Assembly (NCBI GenBank): GCA_021737185.1
Contig: JAIPEL010000043.1
Location: forward strand, 1-33,539
DNA: 33,539 nucleotides
From: Desulfobacterales bacterium
Lineage (GTDB): Bacteria; Desulfobacterota; Desulfobacteria; Desulfobacterales; CAFBRK01
Direction of reading: 5' to 3'
Every line of letters starts with the position of its first letter. Position 1 is the stretch's first letter. A model generated the notes under the pieces. The model made no database searches. It was not told the origin of the DNA and saw nothing but the letters and a program-made list of their open reading frames with translations. Made by a program: the position numbers and the translations under genes. Positions 9,435-15,983 of the stretch are shown in pieces.

Positions 9435-10331
9435 GTGAAAAAAATCTATCGCCATATAGCGGTGCTTTTGTTCTTGGTGCTGGGGGCGTCGGTCGGGGCT
9501 ACGGTCGAGGCGAAAATGACGGTCTTTGCCAGCATATTGCCCCAGCGCTACTTTATCGAACAGATTGCCAAAGACCGCGTCGAAGTCCGGATCATGGTCG
9601 AACCCGGCGCCAGCCCGGCGACTTATGAGCCCAAGCCCCGCCAGCTGGTCGAACTCACCGAGGCCGCCGCCTATTTTGCCGTCGGCGTTCCGTTTGAAAG
9701 GGCCTGGCTGCACAAAATCGCCGCCGCCAATCCGGCCATGAAGGTGGTTCATACCGACCGGGGGATCGAAAAGATCCCCATGGCCGCCCACCACCATGGA
9801 AGCGGTTCCCACCGCGAAAACGCCGACCCTCATGCCCACGGCATCCCGGACCCGCATATCTGGACCTCCCCTTCCCTGGTCATGATCCAGGCCAGGAACA
9901 TTTTTGCGGCCCTGGTGGAAATCGATCCCCCCCACCTCGACATCTATGCGGAAAATTATCGGGCATTTGTCCAAACACTGGTTGAACTCGACACGGAGCT
10001 GATGAAGATGTTTTCCCGCAAAGGACGCAACGATCGCTTCATGGTGTTTCATCCGTCCTGGGGGTACTTCGCCCAGGCCTACGGACTGACCCAGGTGCCG
10101 ATCGAGATCGAGGGAAAAGCGCCCAAGCCGGCGCAGATCAGGGCGCTGATCGAATATGCCCGTAAAACCGACACCCGGGTCGTTTTCGTTCAGCCTCAAT
10201 TTTCGACTCAACAAGCTGAAGTCATCGCCCGGGAAATCGACGGCAGGGTGGTATTCGCCGATCCGCTGGCCCCGGACTGGGCCGCCAACCTGCGCATGCA
10301 GGCCCGGGCGTTTCGGGCTGCGATGGAATAG
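9435..10331 (+). CDS. znuA: Metal ABC transporter substrate-binding protein (ZnuA/TroA type)
   Basis: Periplasmic binding protein that delivers Zn2+ or Mn2+ to the ZnuBC permease. The 298-aa product has a signal peptide (KKIYRHIAV, hydrophobic core, cleavage near residue 26). H141 in DPHIW, H206 in VFHPSWGY and D276 in FADPL match the usual metal ligands. The first ligand position, normally His in the GxxPHxYEP loop, is Ala (A62 in SPATYEP), so the metal site may use another residue, possibly from the His-rich loop at about 119-141. The GTG start at 9435 places the signal peptide correctly; an upstream in-frame TTG (9402) would add a poor leader. It heads the znu cluster, but 295 bp of repeats separate it from znuC. 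Confidence 0.88.
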   Translation: MKKIYRHIAVLLFLVLGASVGATVEAKMTVFASILPQRYFIEQIAKDRVEVRIMVEPGASPATYEPKPRQLVELTEAAAYFAVGVPFERAWLHKIAAANPAMKVVHTDRGIEKIPMAAHHHGSGSHRENADPHAHGIPDPHIWTSPSLVMIQARNIFAALVEIDPPHLDIYAENYRAFVQTLVELDTELMKMFSRKGRNDRFMVFHPSWGYFAQAYGLTQVPIEIEGKAPKPAQIRALIEYARKTDTRVVFVQPQFSTQQAEVIAREIDGRVVFADPLAPDWAANLRMQARAFRAAME

Positions 10332-10366
10332 AAATGGTTTCAACACCAAGGCGCTGCAACCATTTC
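10331..10366. terminator. Hairpin directly after znuA
   Basis: GAAATGGTT (10331-10339) pairs with AACCATTTC (10358-10366), a perfect 9-bp stem with an 18-base loop, starting at the last base of the znuA stop. Only TTTA follows, so it would be a weak terminator. It could lower znuCB expression relative to znuA. Confidence 0.35.
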
Positions 10367-10446
10367 TTTAAAAAGGTTCATTCGAGCGGGGCCTCTGGGG
10401 CGTCCAGATTGATCAAATATGAAACTTATGTCGAAGCCCCTGACGG

Positions 10447-10521
10447 TGGAGGGACGCGCTCTGTCGCGTCCATGTTGCCAGCAATGACTCAATACCGGCC
10501 ACGACGGAGCGTGGCCCTCCA
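10447..10521. repeat. Bipartite palindromic (REP/BIME-like) element
   Basis: An outer pair GGAGGG (10448-10453) and CCCTCC (10515-10520) encloses two hairpins: GGACGCG/CGCGTCC (10452-10458 and 10465-10471) and GGCCACG/CGTGGCC (10497-10503 and 10510-10516). The two-hairpin arrangement is typical of REP-type elements mobilised by RAYT transposases in other bacteria. A partial copy (GGTGGAGGGACGCGC) lies at about 355-369. No RAYT gene is in the window. Confidence 0.6.
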
Positions 10522-10537
10522 ACCTCCAAAATCCAAG
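10517..10537. repeat. Short heptad run
   Basis: Three 7-bp units in register: CTCCAAC, CTCCAAA, ATCCAAG. It overlaps the right end of the palindromic element before znuC. Confidence 0.4.
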
Positions 10538-10626
10538 GCGGGGGCAGGTCAGTTATTGCCGCCGGCCTCGGTCGAAGTTTCACATGAGTACGACAATTCG
10601 TTGAAAGCTTTCATGGAAATCTTGAA

Positions 10627-11394
10627 ATGACGGATAGAGCGGAGGAAGAGCCGGCCATCGACATTCGGCGCCTGTGGTTTTCCTACAACGGCCAGGTGGT
10701 TTTGAAAGATGTCTCTTTGCAGGTGGCCCGGGGAGAATTCATGGCCATGATCGGCCCCAACGGCGGCGGGAAGACGACCCTGCTGAAAATCATGCTGGGC
10801 CTGCTGGAACCGGATCGGGGAGAGGCCAGGGTGCTGGGCCTTCCGCCGAAAAAGGCCGCTCCCCGCATCGGGTACGTGCCCCAGGATGTACACATCAACA
10901 AGGAGTTTCCCATCACGGCGCTCGATGTCGTGCTCATGGGCCGCCTCTGGAAGAAAAAGGGGTGGGGGCGCTATTCCAAGGAAGACCGCTTCAAGGCGCA
11001 CCAGGCATTGGACCAGGTTCAGATGGGCGCTTTTTGCAGCCGAAGAATCGGAGAGCTTTCCGGCGGACAGCGCCAGCGGGTGCTGATCGCCCGTGCCATG
11101 GTCTCATCGCCCGAGGTGCTGATCCTGGATGAACCGATCTCCAGCATCGACACCCGGGGGCAGGCTGAATTTTACGATCTTCTCAAGGCGCTCAATGAAT
11201 CGGTTACCATTGTCATGGTCAGCCACGACATGATGGCCCTTCATCAGCACGTGGAATCGGTCGCCTGCGTCAACCGTGACGTGCACTACCACGGAGCGGC
11301 GGAAATCACGGATGAGATGCTCGACATGTACGAATGCCCGGTGGAGATCGTGGCCCACGGCGTCCCGCACCGGGTGCTGAAAAGCCACAAATAA
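10627..11394 (+). CDS. znuC: Metal ABC transporter ATP-binding protein (ZnuC type)
   Basis: Cytoplasmic ATPase that powers Zn2+/Mn2+ import with ZnuB. The 255-aa product has Walker A GPNGGGKTT (about residues 44-52), the Q-loop YVPQD, signature LSGGQRQR, Walker B LILDEP and the H-loop VSHD. The family usually reads GPNGAGKST here; the GGGKTT variant keeps every essential residue. The start ATG at 10627 overlaps by ATGA a meaningless upstream frame, and no strong ribosome binding site is visible. A REP-like repeat begins right at the stop codon (11392-11394). Confidence 0.93.
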   Translation: MTDRAEEEPAIDIRRLWFSYNGQVVLKDVSLQVARGEFMAMIGPNGGGKTTLLKIMLGLLEPDRGEARVLGLPPKKAAPRIGYVPQDVHINKEFPITALDVVLMGRLWKKKGWGRYSKEDRFKAHQALDQVQMGAFCSRRIGELSGGQRQRVLIARAMVSSPEVLILDEPISSIDTRGQAEFYDLLKALNESVTIVMVSHDMMALHQHVESVACVNRDVHYHGAAEITDEMLDMYECPVEIVAHGVPHRVLKSHK

Positions 11395-11436
11395 AATCGC
11401 TGCGCGCTTTTATAAGAGGCGGCTTCGCCGCCTGGA
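11391..11436 (+). repeat. Post-stop REP-like repeat, copy 1 (after znuC)
   Basis: The unit reads AAATCGCTGCGCG, then TTTTATAAGA, then the hairpin AGGCGG-CTTCG-CCGCCT (11417-11433). It starts at the TAA stop of znuC. Copy 4 at 29543-29587 (minus) matches nearly base for base, including the preceding AAATAAA. Confidence 0.7.
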
Positions 11437-11535
11437 AAAAGGCTGAAAGACTAGAAGAAAAGGTATCGGTACAGAGTTTTGGTGGCTCCCTGCGCGGGCT
11501 GGCATTACGAGCCGTGTGCTATTATGACCTTGTAG

Positions 11536-11582
11536 TTGAGCGGCGCAGCCGCTCCTAATAAATACGCGTCAGCGGATTTATC
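11536..11582 (-). repeat. Post-stop REP-like repeat, copy 2 (before znuB)
   Basis: Read on the minus strand: TAAATCCGCTGACGCG, then TATTTATTAGG, then the hairpin GAGCGGC-TGC-GCCGCTC (11538-11554). It faces copy 1 across about 100 bp, so the znuC-znuB gap is bounded by two convergent copies. It ends two bases before the znuB start and leaves almost no room for a ribosome binding site. Confidence 0.6.
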
Positions 11583-11583
11583 T

Positions 11584-12441
11584 ATGCTCGAAGCCCTGCA
11601 GTTCGAATTCATGCGAAACGCCCTTTTGGCGGGGCTGATGGCCAGCATCATCTGCGGAGTCATCGGCACGTTGGTGGTGGTCAACCGCATCGTCTTTCTT
11701 GCCGGCGGCATCGCCCATGCCGCCTACGGCGGGATCGGGCTCTCTTTTTTCATGGGGTGGCCCTACCTGGCGGGAACCGTCGGCTTCTCCCTTGTCGCCG
11801 CCCTGGTCATGGCAATGGTCACCCTGCGCCTCAGGCACCGGGCCGACACCGTCATCGGCGTGATATGGGCGGTGGGCATGGCCACCGGAATCATTCTGAT
11901 CGATCTTACGCCGGGGTACAACGTCGACCTGATGAGCTACCTCTTCGGAAGCATTCTGGCGGTGCCCAGTGCCGACCTTTACCAGATGTTCGCCGCCGGC
12001 GTAGTCATCCTGGTCATTTTGTTTTTTTACTACAAGGGATTTCTGGCGATGTCCTACGATGAGGAGTTTGCCAGACTCCGGGGAGTCCCTGTAGGACTTC
12101 TTTACTTTCTGATGATCGCAATGGTCGCCGTTTCGGTGGTGATCACCATCCGGGTCGTGGGACTGATTTTGGTCATCGCACTGCTGACCATCCCGCCCTT
12201 CATCGCCGAAAAATACTCGGGCTCTCTGGCTTCGATGATGGCGATCGCGGGGCTTTTGAGCGCCGTCTTCACCTACTGCGGCCTGTGGCTGGCCTACAGC
12301 GCAAACCTGACTTCCGGGGCGGCCATTATCATGGTGGCCGGCGCCGGCTTCTTTGCCTCCATGCTGATCGAAAAGATCCGCGCGGCAACCCGCCGGAAAA
12401 AGAACCAGCAAACGGCAAACGCGGGCTCTGCTCCCCCATAG
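11584..12441 (+). CDS. znuB: Metal ABC transporter permease (ZnuB type)
   Basis: Inner-membrane permease of the Zn2+/Mn2+ importer. The 285-aa product has about eight hydrophobic segments and the family's IAHAAYGGIGL and VGLILVIALLTIPPFIA segments near residues 44-54 and 199-215. The start at 11584 (MLEALQFEFMRNALLAG) matches the family's usual N-terminus; the TTG at 11536 would translate a repeat. The C-terminus is polar and basic. A MITE-like element follows 21 bp after the stop, then the Fur/Zur gene. Confidence 0.93.
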   Translation: MLEALQFEFMRNALLAGLMASIICGVIGTLVVVNRIVFLAGGIAHAAYGGIGLSFFMGWPYLAGTVGFSLVAALVMAMVTLRLRHRADTVIGVIWAVGMATGIILIDLTPGYNVDLMSYLFGSILAVPSADLYQMFAAGVVILVILFFYYKGFLAMSYDEEFARLRGVPVGLLYFLMIAMVAVSVVITIRVVGLILVIALLTIPPFIAEKYSGSLASMMAIAGLLSAVFTYCGLWLAYSANLTSGAAIIMVAGAGFFASMLIEKIRAATRRKKNQQTANAGSAPP

Positions 12442-12462
12442 CGGGAGGCCTGAAGAAGCCCC

Positions 12463-12562
12463 TATAGGGATTGTCATATTTTCGTTCCATCTGAGAGAGC
12501 TTGATATGCACTGGCGCCCCGCGAACTCAAGCTCATAGATCGGCTGTTTGACAATCCCTATA
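12463..12562. mobile_element. 100-bp MITE-like element, copy A
   Basis: Perfect 14-bp terminal inverted repeats, TATAGGGATTGTCA (12463-12476) and TGACAATCCCTATA (12549-12562). The interior has an 8-bp inverted repeat GAGCTTGA / TCAAGCTC, so the whole element can fold as a two-stem structure. Copy B (14835-14934) is the same length and differs at 6 of 100 positions by my alignment. It has no coding capacity. TA at both outer ends is compatible with the TA target duplication of IS630/Tc1-mariner transposons (inference). It lies between znuB and zur. Confidence 0.8.
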
Positions 12563-12580
12563 TGTAAAACAAGAACCATT

Positions 12581-12592
12581 TAGAGCGCTTGG
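12581..12592 (-). promoter_or_regulatory. CAAGCGCTCTA motif, copy 2 (candidate Zur operator)
   Basis: TAGAGCGCTTGG is the reverse complement of CCAAGCGCTCTA. It sits 95 bp upstream of the Fur/Zur start and 72 bp from copy 3, in opposite orientation, with AGCGCT as the palindromic core. Confidence 0.35.
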
Positions 12593-12663
12593 GGTGCGGC
12601 TTATAGAACTGAATCGATGCGCTCAATCAAGCGTCAATCCTTGCTATCGGAACGTTATTTTGA

Positions 12664-12674
12664 CAAGCGCTCTA
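12664..12674 (+). promoter_or_regulatory. CAAGCGCTCTA motif, copy 3 (candidate Zur operator)
   Basis: CAAGCGCTCTA ends 11 bp before the Fur/Zur ATG at 12686. Binding here would block translation or transcription start, as expected for autoregulation. It is embedded in a longer match to the site near lon (8869-8880). Confidence 0.35.
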
Positions 12675-12685
12675 AGGCGAAGATC

Positions 12686-13144
12686 ATGTGCCGCAACTGC
12701 AACTACACGGAAATGCTCCAGACGGCAGGCCTCAGTCCCACGGCAAAGCGGCTGAAGGTTTTCGAATGCGTCGGAAACAGCGACAATCCCCTCAGGGCCC
12801 AGGAGATCCACGATGCCCTTCGGCAAACAGGAGAGATCAACCGGGTAACCGTCTATCGCATTCTGGATCTTCTCGTCGAACGGGGCCTGATCGAAAAAAT
12901 GAGCAGCGGCGATCGCTCGTTTCACTTCGGCCTGGCCCCGAACGAAAATCACAGGCCCCATCCCCATTTTCACTGCCGCCGGTGCGGCAGCCTGGAATGC
13001 CTCCAGCCCGAAAGCCTGCCCGTCGACCTCCAGGCGCTGCAAAAGAGCCACCCCGGCAGAATCGAGGCCGTGGAAATCCGGGTGAACGGCATCTGCAAGC
13101 GCTGCCTGCACCGGGGAACCGAGCCGGAGCTGCATCGCCCCTGA
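12686..13144 (+). CDS. Fur-family metal regulator, probably Zur
   Basis: DNA-binding repressor of the Fur superfamily. The 152-aa product has the winged helix (INRVTVYRILDLL, about 51-63), a His-rich regulatory site (H80, and H89, H92, H94, H96 around NENHRPHPHFH), and two CxxC pairs, C97/C100 and C137/C140, that hold the structural zinc. The start at 12686 has AAGGCGA upstream; earlier in-frame codons run through the CAAGCGCTCTA motif. Position directly behind znuACB makes zinc the most likely effector, but Fur, Zur and PerR cannot be separated with certainty from sequence alone. Confidence 0.88.
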   Translation: MCRNCNYTEMLQTAGLSPTAKRLKVFECVGNSDNPLRAQEIHDALRQTGEINRVTVYRILDLLVERGLIEKMSSGDRSFHFGLAPNENHRPHPHFHCRRCGSLECLQPESLPVDLQALQKSHPGRIEAVEIRVNGICKRCLHRGTEPELHRP

Positions 13145-13277
13145 CCGCCCCGCTCCGCAAACGCCACGAATCAACATTGCCTGCGCCAGGCATTCTAACG
13201 GAAGAGAATTCTGGTGATCCCTGTATTTTGTCGAAGAGAGGCAGATTGTCGAGAAGGAAGGCGACAGCCCCAAAAGT

Positions 13278-13309
13278 GTATGGGGGGCTTCTTTCGAAGC
13301 CCCCCATAC
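13278..13309. terminator. Perfect 14-bp hairpin after zur
   Basis: GTATGGGGGGCTTC (13278-13291) pairs perfectly with GAAGCCCCCCATAC (13296-13309) around a 4-base loop. There is no U-run on the plus strand. ACTTTT follows on the minus strand. It probably ends the zur transcript or insulates the next gene. It is unusually strong and symmetrical. Confidence 0.5.
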
Positions 13310-13337
13310 GGTCATGGAGAAAGGAGGGGAGAGGCTG

Positions 13338-13394
13338 ATGCCACTCGATTTTTGTCTACCATACCACTTTGTGGCATGTCAATATTTTTTTTAA
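13338..13394 (+). CDS. Possible 18-aa small ORF with strong SD
   Basis: ATG at 13338 is preceded at 8 bases by AAAGGAGGGG (13320-13329), one of the best Shine-Dalgarno sequences in the window. The frame encodes MPLDFCLPYHFVACQYFF and stops at TAA (13392-13394). The product is hydrophobic with two cysteines. The operator-like palindrome 13362-13378 lies inside it. It could be a leader peptide or small membrane peptide ahead of the two-CW gene, or a chance match; there is no homology evidence. Confidence 0.3.
   Translation: MPLDFCLPYHFVACQYFF
13362..13378 (+). promoter_or_regulatory. Operator-like palindrome 1
   Basis: TACCACTTTGTGGCATG contains CCAC-TTT-GTGG. The reverse complement of 13449-13465 matches it at 13 of 17 positions. 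The pair brackets the promoter region of the HTH gene at 13480. Confidence 0.45.
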
Positions 13395-13448
13395 ATGCAC
13401 CCCCCCGTGGATCAATCCGCGTCTGCTTTCCGCGAAAAAGATTGATTT

Positions 13449-13465
13449 TATGTCACATTGTGGTA
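13449..13465 (-). promoter_or_regulatory. Operator-like palindrome 2
   Basis: Read on the minus strand: TACCACAATGTGACATA, 87 bp from site 1 and in opposite orientation. It lies just upstream of the ATG at 13480 and covers the alternative ATG at 13450, as an autoregulatory site would. Confidence 0.45.
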
Positions 13466-13479
13466 ACGAATCCGATCAT

Positions 13480-13878
13480 ATGAATCCGGAAGAATTTTCC
13501 AGAATCCGAGTCTATCTGAAAAAAACGCAGCGGCAGCTTGCCGCGCTGCTGGGCGCGTCCGTCAAGGCGGTGCAAAGCTTCGAGCAGGGGTGGCGAAACA
13601 TCCCGCCCCACGCCGAGCGGCAGATGCTCTTTTTGCTGGCCGCCGCCGCACCGGAAAGCAACGACAAATCCTGCTGGCAGATCCGCAAATGCACCGGAGC
13701 CATGAAACGGCAGTGCCCGGCCTTCGAATTTCATCAGGGACGCCGCTGCTGGTTCGTCAACGGGACCTTCTGCCGGGGAAAAGCGGCGGCAAGCTGGCCG
13801 GAAAAAATGGCCGAGTGCCGCGAATGCCCCTTTTTTCTCTCCGCGATGCCCGAAGGAGTCCTTCTTCCCCACCCATAG
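13480..13878 (+). CDS. HTH (XRE-like) plus two-CW cysteine-rich protein
   Basis: A 132-aa protein. Residues 5-55 form an XRE/Cro-type helix-turn-helix (KKTQRQLAALLG, then SVKAVQSFEQGWRN). Residues 65-116 are cysteine-rich with two CW motifs: C65-W66, C71, C79, C90-W91, C98, then C113 and C116 (CREC). This fits the two-CW domain known from sulfate reducers, which probably binds metal; its function is unknown to me. The ATG at 13480 gives an N-terminus suited to the HTH; 13450 is an alternative. Two inverted operator-like palindromes lie upstream, suggesting autoregulation. It could be a redox- or metal-responsive repressor (inference). Confidence 0.82.
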   Translation: MNPEEFSRIRVYLKKTQRQLAALLGASVKAVQSFEQGWRNIPPHAERQMLFLLAAAAPESNDKSCWQIRKCTGAMKRQCPAFEFHQGRRCWFVNGTFCRGKAAASWPEKMAECRECPFFLSAMPEGVLLPHP

Positions 13879-14063
13879 CCGGCGGGCGATATCAACAATA
13901 GGGTCTTAAATCTTCAGCATTCTATAAGCGTCGAACTGGATAATAAATATTTAATGGGCGACCCTTGTCGTTTCCACGAGAGTATAAATGTGTCATTTGG
14001 ACGCAGAACTCAGACTTTCAACATACTGAAGATGTAGAATATTTCCAAACATAAGGAAAAAAG

Positions 14064-14876
14064 ATGAGCGGCGAAAACAAATCGATTCATGAGTTTGATT
14101 TTAAATTAATCTGCGAATATTTTTCCAGCATAGAACGGCAAGGGCCTGGGAGCCCCGAAGCAACGATTAAGGCTTTGAGCTTTATCGGCAGCCTGACAAA
14201 TGGTTCAAAAATTGCTGATATTGGTTGTGGAACCGGTGGTCAGACGATGGTGTTGGCTGAACATGCGCCGGGGCACATTGCAGGCATTGATTTGTTTGCC
14301 GACTTTATCAATATCTTCAATGTCAACCGCCGGAAGCTGAATCTCCAGGATAGAGTGTATGGCATTGTTGGTTCAATGGATAATCTTCCTCTTCGGAATG
14401 AAGGGTTGGATTTAATCTGGTCGGAAGGAGCAATCTATAACATCGGGTTTGAACGTGGCCTGAACGAATGGCATAAGTTCCTGAAGATCGGAGGCTTTAT
14501 TGCCGTTTCAGAGGCATCGTGGTTCACTGAAGAGCGCCCTGCCGAAATCGATGAGTTTTGGAAAGATGCCTACCCGGAAATTGATGTCATTTCAAATAAG
14601 GTCGAACAAATGCAAAAAGCCGGATACATTCCGATTGCTACTTTCGTGCTGCCTGAAAAGTGCTGGACCGAACATTTTTATGTTCCGCAAGTTTCCGCGC
14701 AGGAAAAATTTTTGAAAAAATACGCAGGCAATGAAACTGCCGGAGAACTCGTAGAAAATCAACGGCATGAAGCTGAATTGTATTATAAGTACAAAGAGTT
14801 TTACGGCTACGTTTTCTATATAGGGAAAAAGATTTATAGGGATTGTCATATTTCCGTTCCGTTTGAGAGAGCTTGA
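14064..14876 (+). CDS. Class I SAM-dependent methyltransferase (3' end in a MITE)
   Basis: A 270-aa cytosolic enzyme with the SAM-binding motif [11 protein letters not shown] (about residues 51-60), the acidic loop GIDLFADF and a later [13 protein letters not shown] block. This group is often annotated only as class I methyltransferase; the substrate is unknown. AAGGAAA lies upstream of the ATG. The gene is clearly more AT-rich than its neighbours, suggesting transfer. The last 13 codons and the TGA stop (14874-14876) lie inside the MITE-like element, so the original C-terminus was probably cut or replaced at about YIGKKI. The enzyme core looks intact. Confidence 0.85.
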   Translation: MSGENKSIHEFDFKLICEYFSSIERQGPGSPEATIKALSFIGSLTNGSKIADIGCGTGGQTMVLAEHAPGHIAGIDLFADFINIFNVNRRKLNLQDRVYGIVGSMDNLPLRNEGLDLIWSEGAIYNIGFERGLNEWHKFLKIGGFIAVSEASWFTEERPAEIDEFWKDAYPEIDVISNKVEQMQKAGYIPIATFVLPEKCWTEHFYVPQVSAQEKFLKKYAGNETAGELVENQRHEAELYYKYKEFYGYVFYIGKKIYRDCHISVPFERA

Positions 14877-14934
14877 TATGCACTGGCGCCCCGCGAACTC
14901 AAGGTCATAGGTCGGCTGCTTGACAATCCCTATA
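14835..14934. mobile_element. 100-bp MITE-like element, copy B
   Basis: Terminal inverted repeats are the same 14 bp, TATAGGGATTGTCA (14835-14848) and TGACAATCCCTATA (14921-14934). The inner repeat has one mismatch (GAGCTTGA / TCAAGGTC). It lies in the same orientation as copy A, about 2.3 kb away. The left end is inside the methyltransferase frame. It carries no transposase and would depend on one elsewhere. Confidence 0.8.
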
Positions 14935-14980
14935 TGACAAAAAAACGTCTGTTCGGATGGGACCCTTTTATTCCGCACGG

Positions 14981-15036
14981 ATCCACCATCCAACAGCCAG
15001 GATCCAGCATCCAGGATCCAACAAGCAGCATCCAGT
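14981..15036. repeat. Heptad-period array (8 units) abutting thiD
   Basis: Eight 7-bp units in exact register, mostly ATCCANN: ATCCACC, ATCCAAC, AGCCAGG, ATCCAGC, ATCCAGG, ATCCAAC, AAGCAGC, ATCCAGT. The array ends at the base before the thiD stop codon (15037-15039). Confidence 0.7.
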
Positions 15037-15870
15037 CTACCGCCAGACCCGGTAAAAATGGTGCACCGGACCGTGGCCGCGGCCGAAACGGTATCCGGCG
15101 CCGGCCCGGAGCGCCTCGGTGAGATAGGCCTTGGCCTTTTGAACGGCGCCTTCGATCCCCTCTCCTGCCGCCAACCGCGCGGCAATCGCCGATGACAGCG
15201 TGCATCCGGTGCCGTGGGTGTTTTTCGTTTCGATCCGCCGGCCCTCGATCCACAGCATCCGATCCTCTTCGGCAAGAAAGAGCAGGTCGTCGCTACGCTC
15301 CGATTCGCCGTGGCCGCCCTTGATCAGCACGCTCCTACTCCCGAATTCGGCCAGGGCCAGGGCCGCGGCCTCCATCTCCTGCGGCCCGGAAATGGAGCGG
15401 CCGAGCAGGACCTCGGCCTCGGGAAGGTTCGGCGTCACCACCGTCGCCAGGGGAAACAGCTCGGCGGTGAGCGCCTCGACGGCCTCGTCCTGCAAAAGGC
15501 GGTCCCCGCTCTGGGCCACCATCACCGGGTCGACCACGATGTTTGCGGCCTTGTGGCGCGTCAACTCGCGGGCCACCGCCGCGATCAGCTCGGCCGAGTA
15601 GAGCATCCCGATCTTGACCGCATCGACGCCGATGTCCGAGAGCACCGCGTCAATCTGGGCCGCGGCAAATTCAGGGGGAACCGGGTGAATCCCGGTCACG
15701 CCCCGGGTGTTTTGGGCGGTCAGCGCCGTGATCGCGGTCATGGCAAACCCGCCCAGCGCCGAAATCGTCTTGATGTCGGCCTGGATCCCGGCCCCGCCGC
15801 CGCTGTCGGAGCCGGCAATGGACAGGACGGTGCGGTATCGCCTTGTGATTTCACGATTTGTGTTGGTCAT
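15037..15870 (-). CDS. thiD: Hydroxymethylpyrimidine/phosphomethylpyrimidine kinase
   Basis: Phosphorylates HMP and HMP-P to HMP pyrophosphate, the pyrimidine half of thiamine. The 277-aa ribokinase-fold protein has the substrate block [15 protein letters not shown] (about 18-32), the DPVMVAQSG segment and the anion-hole motif [13 protein letters not shown]. The start at 15870 has AGAAGGA about 10 bases upstream; the frame continues further 5' only through a tandem repeat and the thiL gene. It is the last gene of the thi operon, 113 bp after thiL. A heptad array touches its stop codon. Confidence 0.95.
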   Translation of the reverse strand: MTNTNREITRRYRTVLSIAGSDSGGGAGIQADIKTISALGGFAMTAITALTAQNTRGVTGIHPVPPEFAAAQIDAVLSDIGVDAVKIGMLYSAELIAAVARELTRHKAANIVVDPVMVAQSGDRLLQDEAVEALTAELFPLATVVTPNLPEAEVLLGRSISGPQEMEAAALALAEFGSRSVLIKGGHGESERSDDLLFLAEEDRMLWIEGRRIETKNTHGTGCTLSSAIAARLAAGEGIEGAVQKAKAYLTEALRAGAGYRFGRGHGPVHHFYRVWR

Positions 15871-15906
15871 TGGGCCGAATCCTTCTGATTTGAAACGCAT
15901 TGAACG

Positions 15907-15950
15907 AGGATCGGAATCGGTCGGATCCGTCGGATCGGTCGGATCGGACC
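15907..15950. repeat. 9-bp tandem repeat between thiL and thiD
   Basis: About four imperfect 9-bp copies of the type TCGGTCGGA / TCCGTCGGA follow each other. It is local and unlike the 7-bp arrays elsewhere. It may affect the thiL-thiD mRNA spacer. Confidence 0.5.
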
Positions 15951-15983
15951 GATAGACCGCGGCGCTCCCTTGAAATCGCCTTC

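Noticed and set aside
9226-9438. 70-codon frame overlapping the znuA GTG
   Set aside because: No ribosome binding site or family resemblance; composition is unlike a protein. The GTGA overlap alone is not enough.
10334-10630. 98-codon frame overlapping the znuC ATG
   Set aside because: It translates a REP element and heptad run; the ATGA overlap is likely accidental.
14981-15036. CRISPR-like array
   Set aside because: Units are 7 bp with no spacers; no cas gene is near.
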